A stretch of DNA of 64,000 bases from Mycobacterium saskatchewanense (GCF_010729105.1 NZ_AP022573.1:124001-188000), one strand, 5' to 3'; positions 15,438-24,627 are shown, numbered from the stretch's first letter. Notes: generated by a model from the sequence alone, not told the origin. Program-made: numbers and translations.

Positions 15438-16643
15438 TCAAAGACCGAGGGCCTGGTAGGTGCGGCGAACGAATCTCGGTTGCGCCGTGCGGAGTTTCGC
15501 GAGCGAGGTGTTACCGGCCACCGCCGTTGCGGCGTCCACGCTCAGGTCCGGCAGGTTCTGGATCAGGTAGATCAGGATCAGGTCCGCGGTCGGGTCCGCC
15601 TGCCACCACGTCCCGTAGGCGCCGGGCCAACTGAACGTCCCTACGCCGCCCGGCCCGAACAGCGGGAGCGACTTGGCCGGGTCGGTCACCACGGACAGGT
15701 TCAACCCGAAGCCGCGACCCACCCAGTACGGGGCTCCCAGGAAGTTGTGCCGCTTCTGTTCGTCGGTGAGCCGGTCGGTCCTCATCAGCCGGGCCGACTC
15801 CGGCGACAAGACCCGCACGCCGTCGATCGTCCCCTCGCCGAGCAGCATGCGCACGAAGCGGAGATAGTCGTCGGCGGTCGACCACAATCCCCCACCGGCG
15901 TTGCAGAACGAGGGCGGCTTGATGTGCGGCGGGCCCATCACGCCGTGCCGCAGCCGCTCGTTCTCGTCCAGCGAGTACATGGTGGCGGCCCGCCGCCGCG
16001 CCTCCGGGGTGACGAAGAAACCTGTGTCGACCATGCCCGTCGGGCCCAGGACCCGCTCGGCGAGCACCTCGTGGAACGGCTTGCCGTCGACGCGGGAAGC
16101 GATGACGCCCAACAGGTCTATCGACTGGCTGTAGGTGACCCGCTCGCCGGGCTGATGGACCAGCGGCAGCTTCGCGAGTTCTGCGAGCCAGGCGTCCGGG
16201 CCCTGATTGAACGGCAGCCGCATGTAGGCCTTGGAGATCGGTCCCGTCACCGAGAAGGCGTACGCCAGACCGCTGGTGTGGGTGAGCAGGTCCTCGATGA
16301 GGATGGTGCGCTGCACCGGGTGCGTCCGGTCGAGGGGACCGTGCGGGTCGTCCAGCACCTGCAGCCCCGCCAACTCCGGTGCCCACCGCGTGACCGGGTC
16401 CTTCAGGGTCAGCTTGCCCTCGTCCACCTGGCTCATCACCGCCGCGACCGTGACGGGCTTGGTCATCGACGCGATGCGGAACAGGGTGTCGCGCCGCATG
16501 GGCAGACCCGCGTCGATGTCACGGTGGCCGATCTCGTTGACCTGCAGCACTTCTCCGCGCTGCCAGACCAATGTCACCGCACCGGCGAGCAGGCCGGCGT
16601 CGCATACCTCGCGGATGGTGGCCTGATTGCTGTCGAGATTCAC
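15438..16643 (-). CDS. serine beta-lactamase-like/esterase family hydrolase
   Basis: 401 residues. The SxxK motif SMTK (IASMTKPVTVAAVM) provides the nucleophile and base, and TYSQSIDLLG occupies the place of the YxN motif (YSQ here). The C-terminal WPGAYGTWWQADP replaces the KTG-type strand (usually HxG or WGG in this esterase branch). No signal peptide is visible, so it is probably cytoplasmic and more likely an esterase or peptidase relative (EstB/LACTB type) than a drug-resistance beta-lactamase. I recall a similar M. tuberculosis gene, Rv1367c. Confidence 0.85.
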   Translation of the reverse strand: MNLDSNQATIREVCDAGLLAGAVTLVWQRGEVLQVNEIGHRDIDAGLPMRRDTLFRIASMTKPVTVAAVMSQVDEGKLTLKDPVTRWAPELAGLQVLDDPHGPLDRTHPVQRTILIEDLLTHTSGLAYAFSVTGPISKAYMRLPFNQGPDAWLAELAKLPLVHQPGERVTYSQSIDLLGVIASRVDGKPFHEVLAERVLGPTGMVDTGFFVTPEARRRAATMYSLDENERLRHGVMGPPHIKPPSFCNAGGGLWSTADDYLRFVRMLLGEGTIDGVRVLSPESARLMRTDRLTDEQKRHNFLGAPYWVGRGFGLNLSVVTDPAKSLPLFGPGGVGTFSWPGAYGTWWQADPTADLILIYLIQNLPDLSVDAATAVAGNTSLAKLRTAQPRFVRRTYQALGL

Positions 16644-16708
16644 CCGGTTCAGGGTAGTGACTGTCGTGGTGAACTGTGCGGGACGGGCATCCGTCCTACA
16701 CTCCGCGC

Positions 16709-16996
16709 ATGGATGCTATCGGGTGGCAGGCCAGGGAGGACGGTCTGCGCGTGCAGGCCGGCTGGTGTGCATCGTTGGCGAGCGCGTTGGCGGCCAACAG
16801 CGTGCCAACCGGGTCGGGTTCGTCGGCGCTCGCCAGTGCCGCGGCGGTGGACGCCGCCCACGCACAAGTTGCGGCGGCGGGCCTGAGGTGCGCAACGCGC
16901 GTGCAAGCGACCGCTACCAAACTGACGGCCACGTCCGCCCGATACGGCGTGAACGAAGCCCGATCCGCCGACGAGTTCCGGGCGTTGGTGTGCTAA
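16709..16996 (+). CDS. EspC-like (DUF2580) type VII secretion partner
   Basis: 95 residues from ATG 16709. The chain is a small alpha-helical hairpin rich in Ala with a central turn (NSVPTGSGSS). The C-terminal region has YGVNEARSADEF, fitting the T7SS secretion signal YxxxD/E (YGVNE). It resembles the EspC/DUF2580 group, which is secreted by ESX systems as a partner of a larger substrate. The next gene starts at the base after its stop, which is the standard layout of such pairs. It probably heterodimerises with the N-terminal domain of 16997-18070. No ESX machinery genes are in the window. Confidence 0.72.
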   Translation: MDAIGWQAREDGLRVQAGWCASLASALAANSVPTGSGSSALASAAAVDAAHAQVAAAGLRCATRVQATATKLTATSARYGVNEARSADEFRALVC

Positions 16997-18070
16997 ATGA
17001 CGATGACGGGAGCGGCGCCGACGTTGTCGCACGTGCGGCGCATCGACACCGCATATCTAGTGGAAGCAGCGCGCTCCTGGACGAAGACCGCGCACCTGTG
17101 GGAGCAAACCTTCGCCGGCGTCCACGACCGGATGTCCTCTCCGGGCGGCACCCCATGGACAGGTGAGGCGGCCGTCGCCGCGCGGCAGAGCTCCTACCTG
17201 AACCTGGTGAAGGTGCGCGGGGCGTCCGACCAGCTGCGTGGGGCGGCTGACGTGGCCCGGCGCGGAGTCGAGCAATTGCGGGCCTGCAAAGAGGCGGTCC
17301 TCGAGGCGGTGGAGGATGCGCGCGCCGACGGCTTCGATGTCGGCGACGACGACGGGCGTAACACGGTTCGCGCTGTCGATCTTCACACCTTCAAAGAGGC
17401 GCCGAATCCCGAACCAGACCCGCCGCCGGGCGGCTGGAGCAGCGATCCGTTGATGCGGGCGGCGCAGAAAATCGCGTATGGCCACGCGAGCGGGCCCGAC
17501 GGTCACATGGCCGATTTTCCGAACATGACGAAAGACCAACTCGCCGATTTAATCTACGGAAAAATGAAAATGTCGATCGAGAATCCTGGCGGACTGCAGC
17601 TGGGCGCCAGCAAGAGCGATGGGGCGCCGCTCATCTACGACCCGAAAGACAATGTCTTGATTGTGCGGGACAAGAGTGGTGTGGGAGGTGACTGCGGCAC
17701 CGTGTTCAAACCGGATCAGACAAAGTTCCCTGATTACATAAGAAATAAATTCGGAGCCACCGTAAGAGGCTTCGAGCCCGCCCAGCTTGCCGACGGGCCC
17801 GTCCCAGCAGTGCCCGCCGAGCCGCGGCCTGCGCCGGCGCCTGCGGAAGCACCTGCACCCAGGTCGCTGGTGGGGCCCCCGGTCGAACCGCCCGACAAGC
17901 CTGGGCCCGGGGTTGGCAAGGGTGGTGGCGGCATGCCGGGGCTACCGTTCGGCGGTGGAATTCCGTGGGACTCTCCGGCTACCGGGCCCCATCCCGTCCA
18001 TCCACACCACCCCGGCCAGCACCACCGCATGCCGCTGCTCGGCGAACTTCCGGACGACTATGAGGAGTGA
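16997..18070 (+). CDS. WXG/ESX-type polymorphic toxin with central nuclease-like domain
   Basis: 357 residues in three parts. Residues 1-130 are helical with a WTG turn (54-56) and an ARADGFDVGDD segment typical of mycobacterial ESX substrates. Residues about 145-255 are a compact domain with AAQKIAYGHAS, GHMADFPNMTKDQLADLI (His170, Asp173) and GVGGDCGTVFKP (229-239); the H-x-x-D-F and GTVF pattern recalls colicin D/BECR-type RNase toxins, a low-confidence match. Residues 266-357 are a Pro/His/Gly-rich tail. DNA for the central domain is visibly less GC-rich than its surroundings, with AAA and ATA codons, suggesting recent acquisition. Candidate immunity genes follow. Confidence 0.7.
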   Translation: MTMTGAAPTLSHVRRIDTAYLVEAARSWTKTAHLWEQTFAGVHDRMSSPGGTPWTGEAAVAARQSSYLNLVKVRGASDQLRGAADVARRGVEQLRACKEAVLEAVEDARADGFDVGDDDGRNTVRAVDLHTFKEAPNPEPDPPPGGWSSDPLMRAAQKIAYGHASGPDGHMADFPNMTKDQLADLIYGKMKMSIENPGGLQLGASKSDGAPLIYDPKDNVLIVRDKSGVGGDCGTVFKPDQTKFPDYIRNKFGATVRGFEPAQLADGPVPAVPAEPRPAPAPAEAPAPRSLVGPPVEPPDKPGPGVGKGGGGMPGLPFGGGIPWDSPATGPHPVHPHHPGQHHRMPLLGELPDDYEE

Positions 18071-18109
18071 CGGAACCGGGCGCAATCTTGAGTCGATTAG
18101 GTTGAGCAT

Positions 18110-18505
18110 TTGATCGAATCCAGCCCCATCGCAATAGATCTGGTTGACGAAGAGCGCGAGTTCATGGTTCTCGCCCTCAATGAATACGGCGGGACCGCGC
18201 AGCACACCTATCGTCTGTTGTGCCCGGTGTTGGGCCTTTCGAATCTCGACGAGTGGGCAACTCTGGTGAACCGGTTGATGACGGCTATCCAGAACAAGGA
18301 GCCCCTGTCTGATCTCGACTGGGCGCGGGCGATGTTCCTCACCGACATTAGTTTTGGGAGCACCTTGGTCGGCTCGGGTCTCCGGTTTGGGCCTGCCGCC
18401 GATCCCCACTGGTTTGAGGTGATGCGATCGGTTCAACGAAAGATCAGCACTTACTCCCGGTTTCTGTTGCTGGTAGAAAATGCTGGTTACCCCGCTGCGG
18501 AATAA
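18110..18505 (+). CDS. candidate immunity protein, intact copy
   Basis: 131 residues from TTG 18110 (no ATG or GTG is better placed; the start is uncertain). An all-alpha, acidic, cytoplasmic protein with no signal peptide: DEEREFMVLALNEYGG, LSDLDWARAMFLTDISFGS and ISTYSRFLLLVENAGYPAAE. I know no named family for it. Its position 39 bp after the toxin gene, small acidic character, low GC and presence as three related copies in tandem are the usual signs of an immunity gene. Copies two and three (18558 and 18859) are damaged, so this is the only one likely to be functional. Confidence 0.62.
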   Translation: MIESSPIAIDLVDEEREFMVLALNEYGGTAQHTYRLLCPVLGLSNLDEWATLVNRLMTAIQNKEPLSDLDWARAMFLTDISFGSTLVGSGLRFGPAADPHWFEVMRSVQRKISTYSRFLLLVENAGYPAAE

Positions 18506-18557
18506 ATCTTGAGTGCCATGCGGACAACCCGGCCGACACGCAGGAGGAGGTGAGAAG

Positions 18558-18896
18558 ATGACAGGACTGGAACTGGTCTCTAGCGATCTGACCGATGGCG
18601 AGCGCGATTTCATCGTGCTCGCTCACAACGAATACCGCGGTCCGGCGAAGCGCGCGTATCGGCTTCTCGGTCGTGTGCTGGGCTGCAGCGACAAAGCAGA
18701 GTGGTTCAGTCTGATCGACCGATTGATCGGCACCGTCAAAGGCAGTCACCCTATGAACGAACTCGATTGGGCGCGTGCGCTCTTTCTCACTGAGGTGTCT
18801 TTCGAAGCGACCTGGTGGAAAATGCCAGGGGTTCGAACGCAGAGTCAGGGACGGACCAATGACCGAACCCAAGCTTGTGACCATCGACCTGTCTGA
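18558..18896 (+). pseudogene. second immunity-gene copy, C-terminus altered by deletion/frameshift
   Basis: From ATG 18558 (AGGAGG upstream) the frame encodes 112 residues. The first about 83 align with the intact copy (DGERDFIVLAHNEYRGPAKRAYRLL, NELDWARALFLTEVSF). After that the frame gives EATWWKMPGVRTQSQG, unrelated to the paralogue, while another frame reads DLVENARGSNAES, resembling the end of the intact copy (VENAGYPAAE). The simplest reading is an internal deletion of roughly 25 codons plus a frameshift. The open part could still be expressed; activity is doubtful. It overlaps the start of the third copy. Confidence 0.6.
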
Positions 18897-19243
18897 TGAA
18901 GAGCGCGAATTCATGTTCATTGCGCTCAACGAATACGGCGGATCGGCGAAACATGCTTACAAATTTGCTATGTCCGGTCCTCGGGCAGTCCACCGAAAGC
19001 GAGTGGTATCAACTCACCCAACGCCTGAGAAAAGCGATCACAGCCAAAGAGCCCCTGTCTGATCTCGACTGGGCGCGAGCATTGTTTCTTGCAGAAATCT
19101 GCTTCGGGAGCAATTTGGTGGGAGCGGGTTTAGATTTTGGTCCGGCGGCCGATCAGTAGTGGCTCGGCGTACTGCGCTCTCTCCAATACAAAATCAGCAC
19201 CTACTCACGCTTTCAGCCACTCGTGGAAAACGCCCGTTACTAG
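18859..19243 (+). pseudogene. third immunity-gene copy, frameshift plus nonsense codon
   Basis: ATG 18859 opens TEPKLVTIDLSDEEREFMFI and ALNEYGGSAKHAYKF; near 18965 the paralogous sequence jumps frame and continues as LLCPVLGQSTESEWYQL, LSDLDWARALFLAEICFGS and LDFGPAADQ up to a TAG at 19157-19159. Beyond it the same frame still encodes WLGVLRSLQYKISTYSRF and LVENARY to the TAG at 19241, matching the end of the intact copy. It is thus a full-length duplicate killed by one frameshift and one stop codon. It touches the end of the opposing methyltransferase gene. Confidence 0.78.
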
Positions 19244-19905
19244 GTCCGCTGCGCGCGGACGGACCAGAACGTCATCTCGACCTGGTTGCCGTCGATCTCG
19301 CGGCGCATGGTGGCGGGCTCCAGCGATTCGATCTCCCAGCCGGCGCCGCCCAGCACGTCGCGCAGCGTCTGCTTAGACACCGCCGGCCGCGGCCACTCGT
19401 CGTCGGCCGGGTTGGCGTCGGAGAAGCAGCTGATCAACAGGGTGGCGCCCGGCCGGGTCGCGCGGTGCACCGCGGCGGCGTAACTCCGCTTGCCGTCGTC
19501 GTCGAGGCAGTGGAACATCCCGCTGTCGATGACGGAGTCGAAGGCGTCGGTGTAGCCATCGAGCTTGGTGGAGTCGGCCACCGCAAATTTGATGTCGACG
19601 CCGGCATCATGGGCCCGCCGCTCCGCGGTGATCAGCGCGGTCGGCGCGATGTCCAGCCCCGTCACCCGGAACCCGTTTTGCGCCAGGTAAATGGCGTTGT
19701 CGCCCAGCCCGCAGCCGATGTCGAGGACGTCGCCATGCACCCAGCCACTCTCATTCCAAGCGATGACGCTGCCCTTCGGCGCCTTGGTATCCCACGGCGG
19801 CGTGGCCATGGCGGGCATGCCCTCTCCGGGGCTCTCGCCACGGTAGAGCGCATCGAAGTCCATGCGCCGCAGGCCGGAGAAACCGGAAGAATTCGCGTCC
19901 GTCAC
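19240..19905 (-). CDS. class I SAM-dependent methyltransferase
   Basis: 221 residues if started at GTG 19905 (a TTG at 19935 would add 10). Motif I is VLDIGCGLGDNAIYLA, motif II region GLDIAP, and DSVIDSGMFHCLDDD corresponds to motifs III-IV, a complete Rossmann methyltransferase of the UbiE/TehB-like size class. The N-terminal FDALYRGESPGEGMP is characteristic of a mycobacterial group I recall from Rv1377c. Substrate unknown. The DUF222/HNH gene ends 10 bp upstream, so both may share a transcript. The 3' end overlaps the decayed immunity copy by 4 bp. Confidence 0.87.
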   Translation of the reverse strand: MTDANSSGFSGLRRMDFDALYRGESPGEGMPAMATPPWDTKAPKGSVIAWNESGWVHGDVLDIGCGLGDNAIYLAQNGFRVTGLDIAPTALITAERRAHDAGVDIKFAVADSTKLDGYTDAFDSVIDSGMFHCLDDDGKRSYAAAVHRATRPGATLLISCFSDANPADDEWPRPAVSKQTLRDVLGGAGWEIESLEPATMRREIDGNQVEMTFWSVRAQRT

Positions 19906-19915
19906 TCCCGCCAGC

Positions 19916-21196
19916 TTAGGCGGCGTGCCTGGCAATGGCCACGCCGATCCTGACCTCTAGCTCGCTGTCGAAGATCTCGACCAGCCCCGGTTTCGGCGGC
20001 GCCGTGGAGCGGTAACGAGCCCCGGTCGGCGTGACGAATTCGGCTGTATGACAACCTCTTTCGCCTTGAGAGGTGGTAACACGCCAGCCGGGAGCCTCCT
20101 TGGCGTAGTTGCAACGCTCACATGATCCGAGCCCGTTGGCCGCGCTGGTCGGCCCACCGCGGTGCCACGGTTCGGCGTGGTCGCGGTGGCGGATCGGGGC
20201 GTCGCAGTAGGGGGTGCGGCACCGCTCGTCGCGCAGCGCGATGAACGTCGCTAGGCCCTTGGGGAAGCGGCGGGCCCGCGATTCCATGGTCAGCAAGGCG
20301 CCTGAGCGGGGATGACGGTAGAGCCGGCGCAACGTGGCCCGCGACCGGGCGTCGGCCGCCGCGTTGCTCACCAGGCCGCGTGCCACGCCCGCCGGGATGG
20401 GGCCGTATCCGTCCACCACCGCGGCGGTGTCGTCGCGTCCGAGCAGCGTCTCGTCGGTGATCACCAGGTTGACCGCGATCGGCGGGGCCACGTCGGCGGG
20501 GCGGCCGGTGACGCGTTCGACCAGCGCGTCCGCCATGACCTGGCCGCGCGTTCGGTTGTCGAAGGTGGTGTCGGCGGACCTCTTGAGAGCGGCGTACACG
20601 GCGACGCCGTGCGCCACGGGGAGGAGCGCGGTCACGTAGGTCATGGTGTCGGGGGCCGGGCGGATCGTGACGGTGCGCTCGGATTCGGCCCGGGCCGCGC
20701 GACCCACCACCGCCCGCGCGTTCAGGCGGTAGGCGATGCTCCGGGCCGCCGCGGCGATGCGCGCGTCACCCAGCCCGTCCAGGGCGGAGCCGTTCCCGCA
20801 GAGCTCGGCGTCCAGCGCGCGCCGGTCCTCGACGTCCAGGCACGCCGATTCCCGCACGATCAGCGTTGCCCGCCACTCGGAGAGCCGCCCGGACTGCAGC
20901 GCGGCCAGCGTGTGCGGCATCTCGTACACCAGCGCCTTGGCGAACCCCAGGTGCCTGCCGCCGCGCGCCGGCGAATCCCGCCGCGCCAGCGCGACCTCAC
21001 TGGCTAGCCCGCGTCCCCGCTGCGCCGCCGGCACGCCGGCTTCGGCCTCTTTCCTGCGACGCAGGGCGTCCAGGGCGGCCGTCATGCGCGCCTGGTCGGC
21101 GGCGGCCGCGGACTTGACCGTCTCGAGCGCCGCGATGCGCGCGATCAGCGCCGATTCGTCCGCCGACGGGTCGAGCGCGGGCAATAAATCGAACAT
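19916..21196 (-). CDS. 13E12-family DUF222/HNH protein
   Basis: 426 residues from ATG 21196 (MFDLLPALD); longer readings run into the pyrR leader. The long Ala/Arg-rich DUF222 part is followed near the C-terminus by CRTPYCDAPIRHRDHAEPW and NGLGSCERCNYAKEAPGW, an HNH endonuclease-type zinc site with paired cysteines and the D/H-x-x-P-W catalytic block. The family is abundant in mycobacteria and often linked with the REP13E12 element; biochemical role is uncertain. A relative, badly degraded, lies at 62131. From memory this position matches Rv1378c beside pyrR. Confidence 0.85.
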   Translation of the reverse strand: MFDLLPALDPSADESALIARIAALETVKSAAAADQARMTAALDALRRRKEAEAGVPAAQRGRGLASEVALARRDSPARGGRHLGFAKALVYEMPHTLAALQSGRLSEWRATLIVRESACLDVEDRRALDAELCGNGSALDGLGDARIAAAARSIAYRLNARAVVGRAARAESERTVTIRPAPDTMTYVTALLPVAHGVAVYAALKRSADTTFDNRTRGQVMADALVERVTGRPADVAPPIAVNLVITDETLLGRDDTAAVVDGYGPIPAGVARGLVSNAAADARSRATLRRLYRHPRSGALLTMESRARRFPKGLATFIALRDERCRTPYCDAPIRHRDHAEPWHRGGPTSAANGLGSCERCNYAKEAPGWRVTTSQGERGCHTAEFVTPTGARYRSTAPPKPGLVEIFDSELEVRIGVAIARHAA

Positions 21197-21276
21197 GCGT
21201 GCGATACTAAACACGCCCACCGACAGGCCGATCCCGGTACTGCGGAGCGAAGTGTTACGCTGCCGGGCAGTCGACA

Positions 21277-21313
21277 TCCTTTAACGGACCGTCCAGAGAG
21301 GCGGGGAAGGAGG
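21277..21313 (+). promoter_or_regulatory. PyrR-binding RNA element overlapping the pyrR ribosome-binding site
   Basis: GTCCAGAGAGGC (21291-21302) matches the PyrR recognition loop (UCCAGAGAGGYU type). TCCTT (21277-21281) can pair with AAGGA (21307-21311), closing a hairpin that includes the purine-rich GGAAGGAGG Shine-Dalgarno, 11 bp before ATG 21325. UMP-bound PyrR would therefore stabilise a structure hiding the ribosome site and repress the whole pyr operon at translation, as established for mycobacterial PyrR. Confidence 0.85.
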
Positions 21314-21324
21314 TCAAGTTTCGT

Positions 21325-21891
21325 ATGGGTGCTGCGGGTGACACCGGCGGCGAATCCCGCGAATTGATGTCGGCGGCCGACGTCGGCCGCACCATTTCCC
21401 GGATCGCGCACCAGATCATCGAAAAGACCGCGCTCGACGGTCCCCACGCGCCACGCGTCGTGCTCCTGGGAATTCCCACCCGAGGCGTGCTGCTGGCCCA
21501 GCGGCTGGCCGCCAACATCCGCGAATACAGCGGGGTCGCCGTCGCGCACGGCGGCCTCGACATCACCCTCTACCGCGACGACCTGATGCAGAAGCCGCCG
21601 CGCCCGCTGGAGGCCACCTCGATCCCCGCCGGCGGGGTCGACGACGCGCTGGTGATCCTCGTCGACGACGTCCTCTACTCGGGGCGGTCGGTGCGCTCCG
21701 CCCTGGACGCGCTGCGCGACGTCGGTCGTCCGCGGGCGGTGCAGCTGGCGGTGCTGGTCGACAGGGGCCACCGCGAGCTGCCGCTACGCGCCGATTACGT
21801 GGGCAAGAACGTTCCGACCTCCCGGGCCGAGAGCGTGCACGTGCTACTGAGCGAGCACGACGGCCGCGACGGGGTGGTGATCTCCCGATGA
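21325..21891 (+). CDS. pyrR: PyrR bifunctional pyrimidine regulator/uracil phosphoribosyltransferase
   Basis: 188 residues from ATG 21325. The PRPP loop is [18 protein letters not shown], and [14 protein letters not shown] plus DITLYRDDL are typical of PyrR. It binds its own leader RNA (21277-21313) when UMP is high and also converts uracil and PRPP to UMP weakly. First gene of the pyr operon; its stop overlaps the pyrB start (ATGA), so repression of pyrR translation carries over to pyrB and downstream genes by coupling. Confidence 0.96.
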   Translation: MGAAGDTGGESRELMSAADVGRTISRIAHQIIEKTALDGPHAPRVVLLGIPTRGVLLAQRLAANIREYSGVAVAHGGLDITLYRDDLMQKPPRPLEATSIPAGGVDDALVILVDDVLYSGRSVRSALDALRDVGRPRAVQLAVLVDRGHRELPLRADYVGKNVPTSRAESVHVLLSEHDGRDGVVISR

Positions 21892-22832
21892 CGCGCCACC
21901 TGCTCGCCGCCGGCGACCTCACCCGCGACGACGCTACGGCCATCCTCGACGACGCCGACCGGTTCGCGCAGGCGCTGGTGGGCCGCGAGATCAAGAAGCT
22001 GCCGACGTTGCGCGGCCGCACCGTGATCACCATGTTCTACGAGAACTCCACCCGCACCCGGGTGTCGTTCGAGGTGGCAGGCAAGTGGATGAGCGCGGAC
22101 GTGATCAACGTCAGCGCGACCGGGTCCTCGGTGGGCAAGGGGGAGTCGCTGCGCGACACCGCGCTGACGCTGCGGGCCGCCGGCGCCGACGCCCTGATCG
22201 TCCGGCACCCGGCATCGGGCGCCGCGCACCTGCTCGCCGAGTGGACGTGCGCGAACGGGTCTGGGCCGTCGGTGATCAACGCGGGCGACGGCACGCACGA
22301 GCACCCGACGCAGGCGCTGCTCGATGCGCTCACCATCCGCCAGCGCCTCGGGGGGATCGAGGGCCGGCGCGTCGTGATCGTCGGCGACATCCTGCACAGC
22401 CGGGTCGCCCGATCCAACGTCATGCTGCTGGACACCCTGGGCGCCGAGGTGGTCCTCGTCGCGCCGCCGACGCTGCTGCCGATCGGGGTCGAGGGATGGC
22501 CGGTCACCGTCTCGCACGACTTCGACGCCGAGTTGCCCGCCGCCGACGCGGTGCTGATGCTGCGGGTGCAGGCCGAGCGGATGAACGGCGGCTTCTTCCC
22601 ATCGGTGCGCGAATATTCGTCGCGTTACGGGCTTTCCGACCGCCGACAGGCGATGCTCCCCGGTCACGCCGTGGTGCTACACCCGGGGCCGATGCTGCGG
22701 GGCATGGAGATCTCGTCGTCGGTGGCCGACTCCTCGCAATCGGCCGTGCTGCAACAGGTCTCCAACGGCGTGCACGTCCGGATGGCCGTGCTGTTCCATG
22801 TTCTCGTAGGGGCGGAGGAGATCGCGGCGTGA
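21888..22832 (+). CDS. pyrB: aspartate carbamoyltransferase, catalytic subunit
   Basis: 314 residues, the normal length. [18 protein letters not shown] is the carbamoyl-phosphate site (STRTR); [14 protein letters not shown] is the aspartate/carbamoyl-phosphate region and [11 protein letters not shown] the C-terminal block. It condenses carbamoyl phosphate and aspartate, the second step of UMP synthesis. No pyrI regulatory gene is present, as in other actinobacteria. Overlaps pyrR (ATGA) and pyrC (GTGA). Confidence 0.97.
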   Translation: MTRHLLAAGDLTRDDATAILDDADRFAQALVGREIKKLPTLRGRTVITMFYENSTRTRVSFEVAGKWMSADVINVSATGSSVGKGESLRDTALTLRAAGADALIVRHPASGAAHLLAEWTCANGSGPSVINAGDGTHEHPTQALLDALTIRQRLGGIEGRRVVIVGDILHSRVARSNVMLLDTLGAEVVLVAPPTLLPIGVEGWPVTVSHDFDAELPAADAVLMLRVQAERMNGGFFPSVREYSSRYGLSDRRQAMLPGHAVVLHPGPMLRGMEISSSVADSSQSAVLQQVSNGVHVRMAVLFHVLVGAEEIAA

Positions 22833-24121
22833 GCGTGTTGATCCGCGGGGTGCGGCTGTACGGTGAAGGTGACCCTGCCGACGTGCTGGTCGCTGACGGC
22901 CAGATCGCCGAAATCGGGCCACAGCTCGACATTCCCAGCGACGCCGACGTCATCGACGCGACCGGACACGTGCTGTTGCCCGGCCTGGTCGACCTGCACA
23001 CCCACCTGCGCGAGCCCGGCCGCGAATACGCCGAGGACATCGAATCGGGTTCGGCCGCGGCGGCTTTGGGCGGATTCACGGCGGTGTTCGCGATGGCCAA
23101 CACCAACCCGGTGGCCGACAGTCCGGTGGTCACCGACCACGTCTGGCAGCGCGGCCAGCAGGTCGGGCTGGTCGACGTGCACCCCGTCGGCGCCGTCACC
23201 GTCGGGCTGGCCGGGGCGGAGCTCACCGAGATGGGCATGATGGCCGCCGGGGCCGCCCAGGTCCGGATGTTCTCCGACGACGGCGTCTGCGTGCACGACC
23301 CCCTGGTGATGCGCCGCGCCCTCGAGTACGCCACCGGCCTGGGGGTGCTCATCGCCCAGCACGCCGAGGAGCCGCGGTTGACCGTCGGCGCCGTCGCACA
23401 CGAGGGACCCGCCGCCGCCCGGCTCGGACTGTCCGGGTGGCCGAGGGCGGCCGAGGAGTCGATCGTCGCGCGCGACGCCCTGCTGGCCCGCGACGCCGGC
23501 GCCCGGGTGCACATCTGTCACGCCTCCACCGCGGGCACCGTCGAGATCCTCAAATGGGCCAAACAGCAAGGCATCTCGATCACCGCCGAGGTGACCCCGC
23601 ATCACCTGATGCTCGATGACGGCAGGCTGACCGGCTACGACGGGGTGAACCGGGTGAATCCGCCGCTGCGGGAGTCGTCCGACGCCGCGGCGCTCCGGCA
23701 GGCGCTGGCCGAGGGGATCATCGACTGTGTGGCAACCGACCATGCACCGCACGCCGAACACGAGAAGTGCGTCGAGTTCTCGGCGGCCCGGCCGGGCATG
23801 CTGGGGCTGCAGACTGCGTTGTCGGTCGTGGCGCAGACGATGGTGGCGCCCGGGCTGCTGACATGGCGCGGTCTCGCGCGGGTGATGAGCGAAAACCCCG
23901 CCCGCATCGTGGGTTTGCCCGACCATGGCCGCCCGCTGGAGGTGGGGGAGCCCGCCAACCTCACCGTCGTCGACCCGGACGCCACCTGGACTGTCGCCGG
24001 GTCGGACCTCGCGAGCCGGTCGGCCAACACGCCCTACGAGTCCATGACCCTGCCGGCGATCGTGACCGCGACGCTGTTGCGCGGGAAGGTCACCGCCCGT
24101 GACGGAAAGTGCCCCGCATGA
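22829..24121 (+). CDS. pyrC: dihydroorotase (class I)
   Basis: 430 residues from GTG 22829, overlapping the pyrB stop. The metal motif [14 protein letters not shown]-like [17 protein letters not shown] and VATDHAPH are the amidohydrolase-fold dihydroorotase signatures, with metal-bridging residues present. It closes carbamoyl aspartate to dihydroorotate, step three of the pathway. The stop overlaps the next gene by ATGA. Confidence 0.96.
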   Translation: MSVLIRGVRLYGEGDPADVLVADGQIAEIGPQLDIPSDADVIDATGHVLLPGLVDLHTHLREPGREYAEDIESGSAAAALGGFTAVFAMANTNPVADSPVVTDHVWQRGQQVGLVDVHPVGAVTVGLAGAELTEMGMMAAGAAQVRMFSDDGVCVHDPLVMRRALEYATGLGVLIAQHAEEPRLTVGAVAHEGPAAARLGLSGWPRAAEESIVARDALLARDAGARVHICHASTAGTVEILKWAKQQGISITAEVTPHHLMLDDGRLTGYDGVNRVNPPLRESSDAAALRQALAEGIIDCVATDHAPHAEHEKCVEFSAARPGMLGLQTALSVVAQTMVAPGLLTWRGLARVMSENPARIVGLPDHGRPLEVGEPANLTVVDPDATWTVAGSDLASRSANTPYESMTLPAIVTATLLRGKVTARDGKCPA

Positions 24122-24627
24122 ATTCGGGCACCCTGGTGGGCTCCCTGATCTTCGCCGCGGTCGTGGTGGTGGTGATCGCGGTGGTGATCCAGCTCATGAT
24201 GCGCAGTTGGCGGCGCCGCTCGCAGCGCCAAGACGAACTCATCGATGAGCTGCCCGATGTCCCCGACCAGGTGGGCGCGGCGCTCATCACCACCCGCGGC
24301 CACTATTGCGGTTCCATGATGGCGCCGGGCTGGAAAGAGCGAATCGCGGCCGGCGACCTGGGTTTCCGCAGCAGAGCGGTGATGACCCGCTATGCGGGGG
24401 GAATCTTGGTGGAACGCGTGCGGGCGCAGCCACTTTGGATACCACAGGATTCGATCACCGCCATCCGTGTGGAGCGCAGCATGGGAGGACGGGCCGCGGC
24501 CCGGATCGGGATCTTGGCGATCCGGTGGCGGTTGCCCTCGGGCGTCGAGATCGACACCGGCTTTCGGGCGAATCACCGCGACGAATATGCCGAGTGGCTG
24601 GAGTCGCAGCAGGAGGGAGCCGCGTGA
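24118..24627 (+). CDS. pyr-operon membrane-anchored protein of unknown function
   Basis: 169 residues from ATG 24118, which overlaps the pyrC stop. One N-terminal transmembrane helix ([19 protein letters not shown]) precedes a basic RSWRRRSQR patch, so the rest is probably cytosolic. The soluble part has [20 protein letters not shown] and [20 protein letters not shown], a PH-like beta-rich stretch. I recall an equivalent, Rv1382, in the same place; no function is known to me. Four-base overlaps with both neighbours imply constant co-expression with pyrimidine synthesis. Confidence 0.88.
   Translation: MNSGTLVGSLIFAAVVVVVIAVVIQLMMRSWRRRSQRQDELIDELPDVPDQVGAALITTRGHYCGSMMAPGWKERIAAGDLGFRSRAVMTRYAGGILVERVRAQPLWIPQDSITAIRVERSMGGRAAARIGILAIRWRLPSGVEIDTGFRANHRDEYAEWLESQQEGAA

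Noticed and set aside
15438..16643. Beta-lactamase-fold gene as a secreted antibiotic-resistance enzyme
   Set aside because: No signal peptide and altered YxN and KTG regions, pointing to the esterase-like branch.
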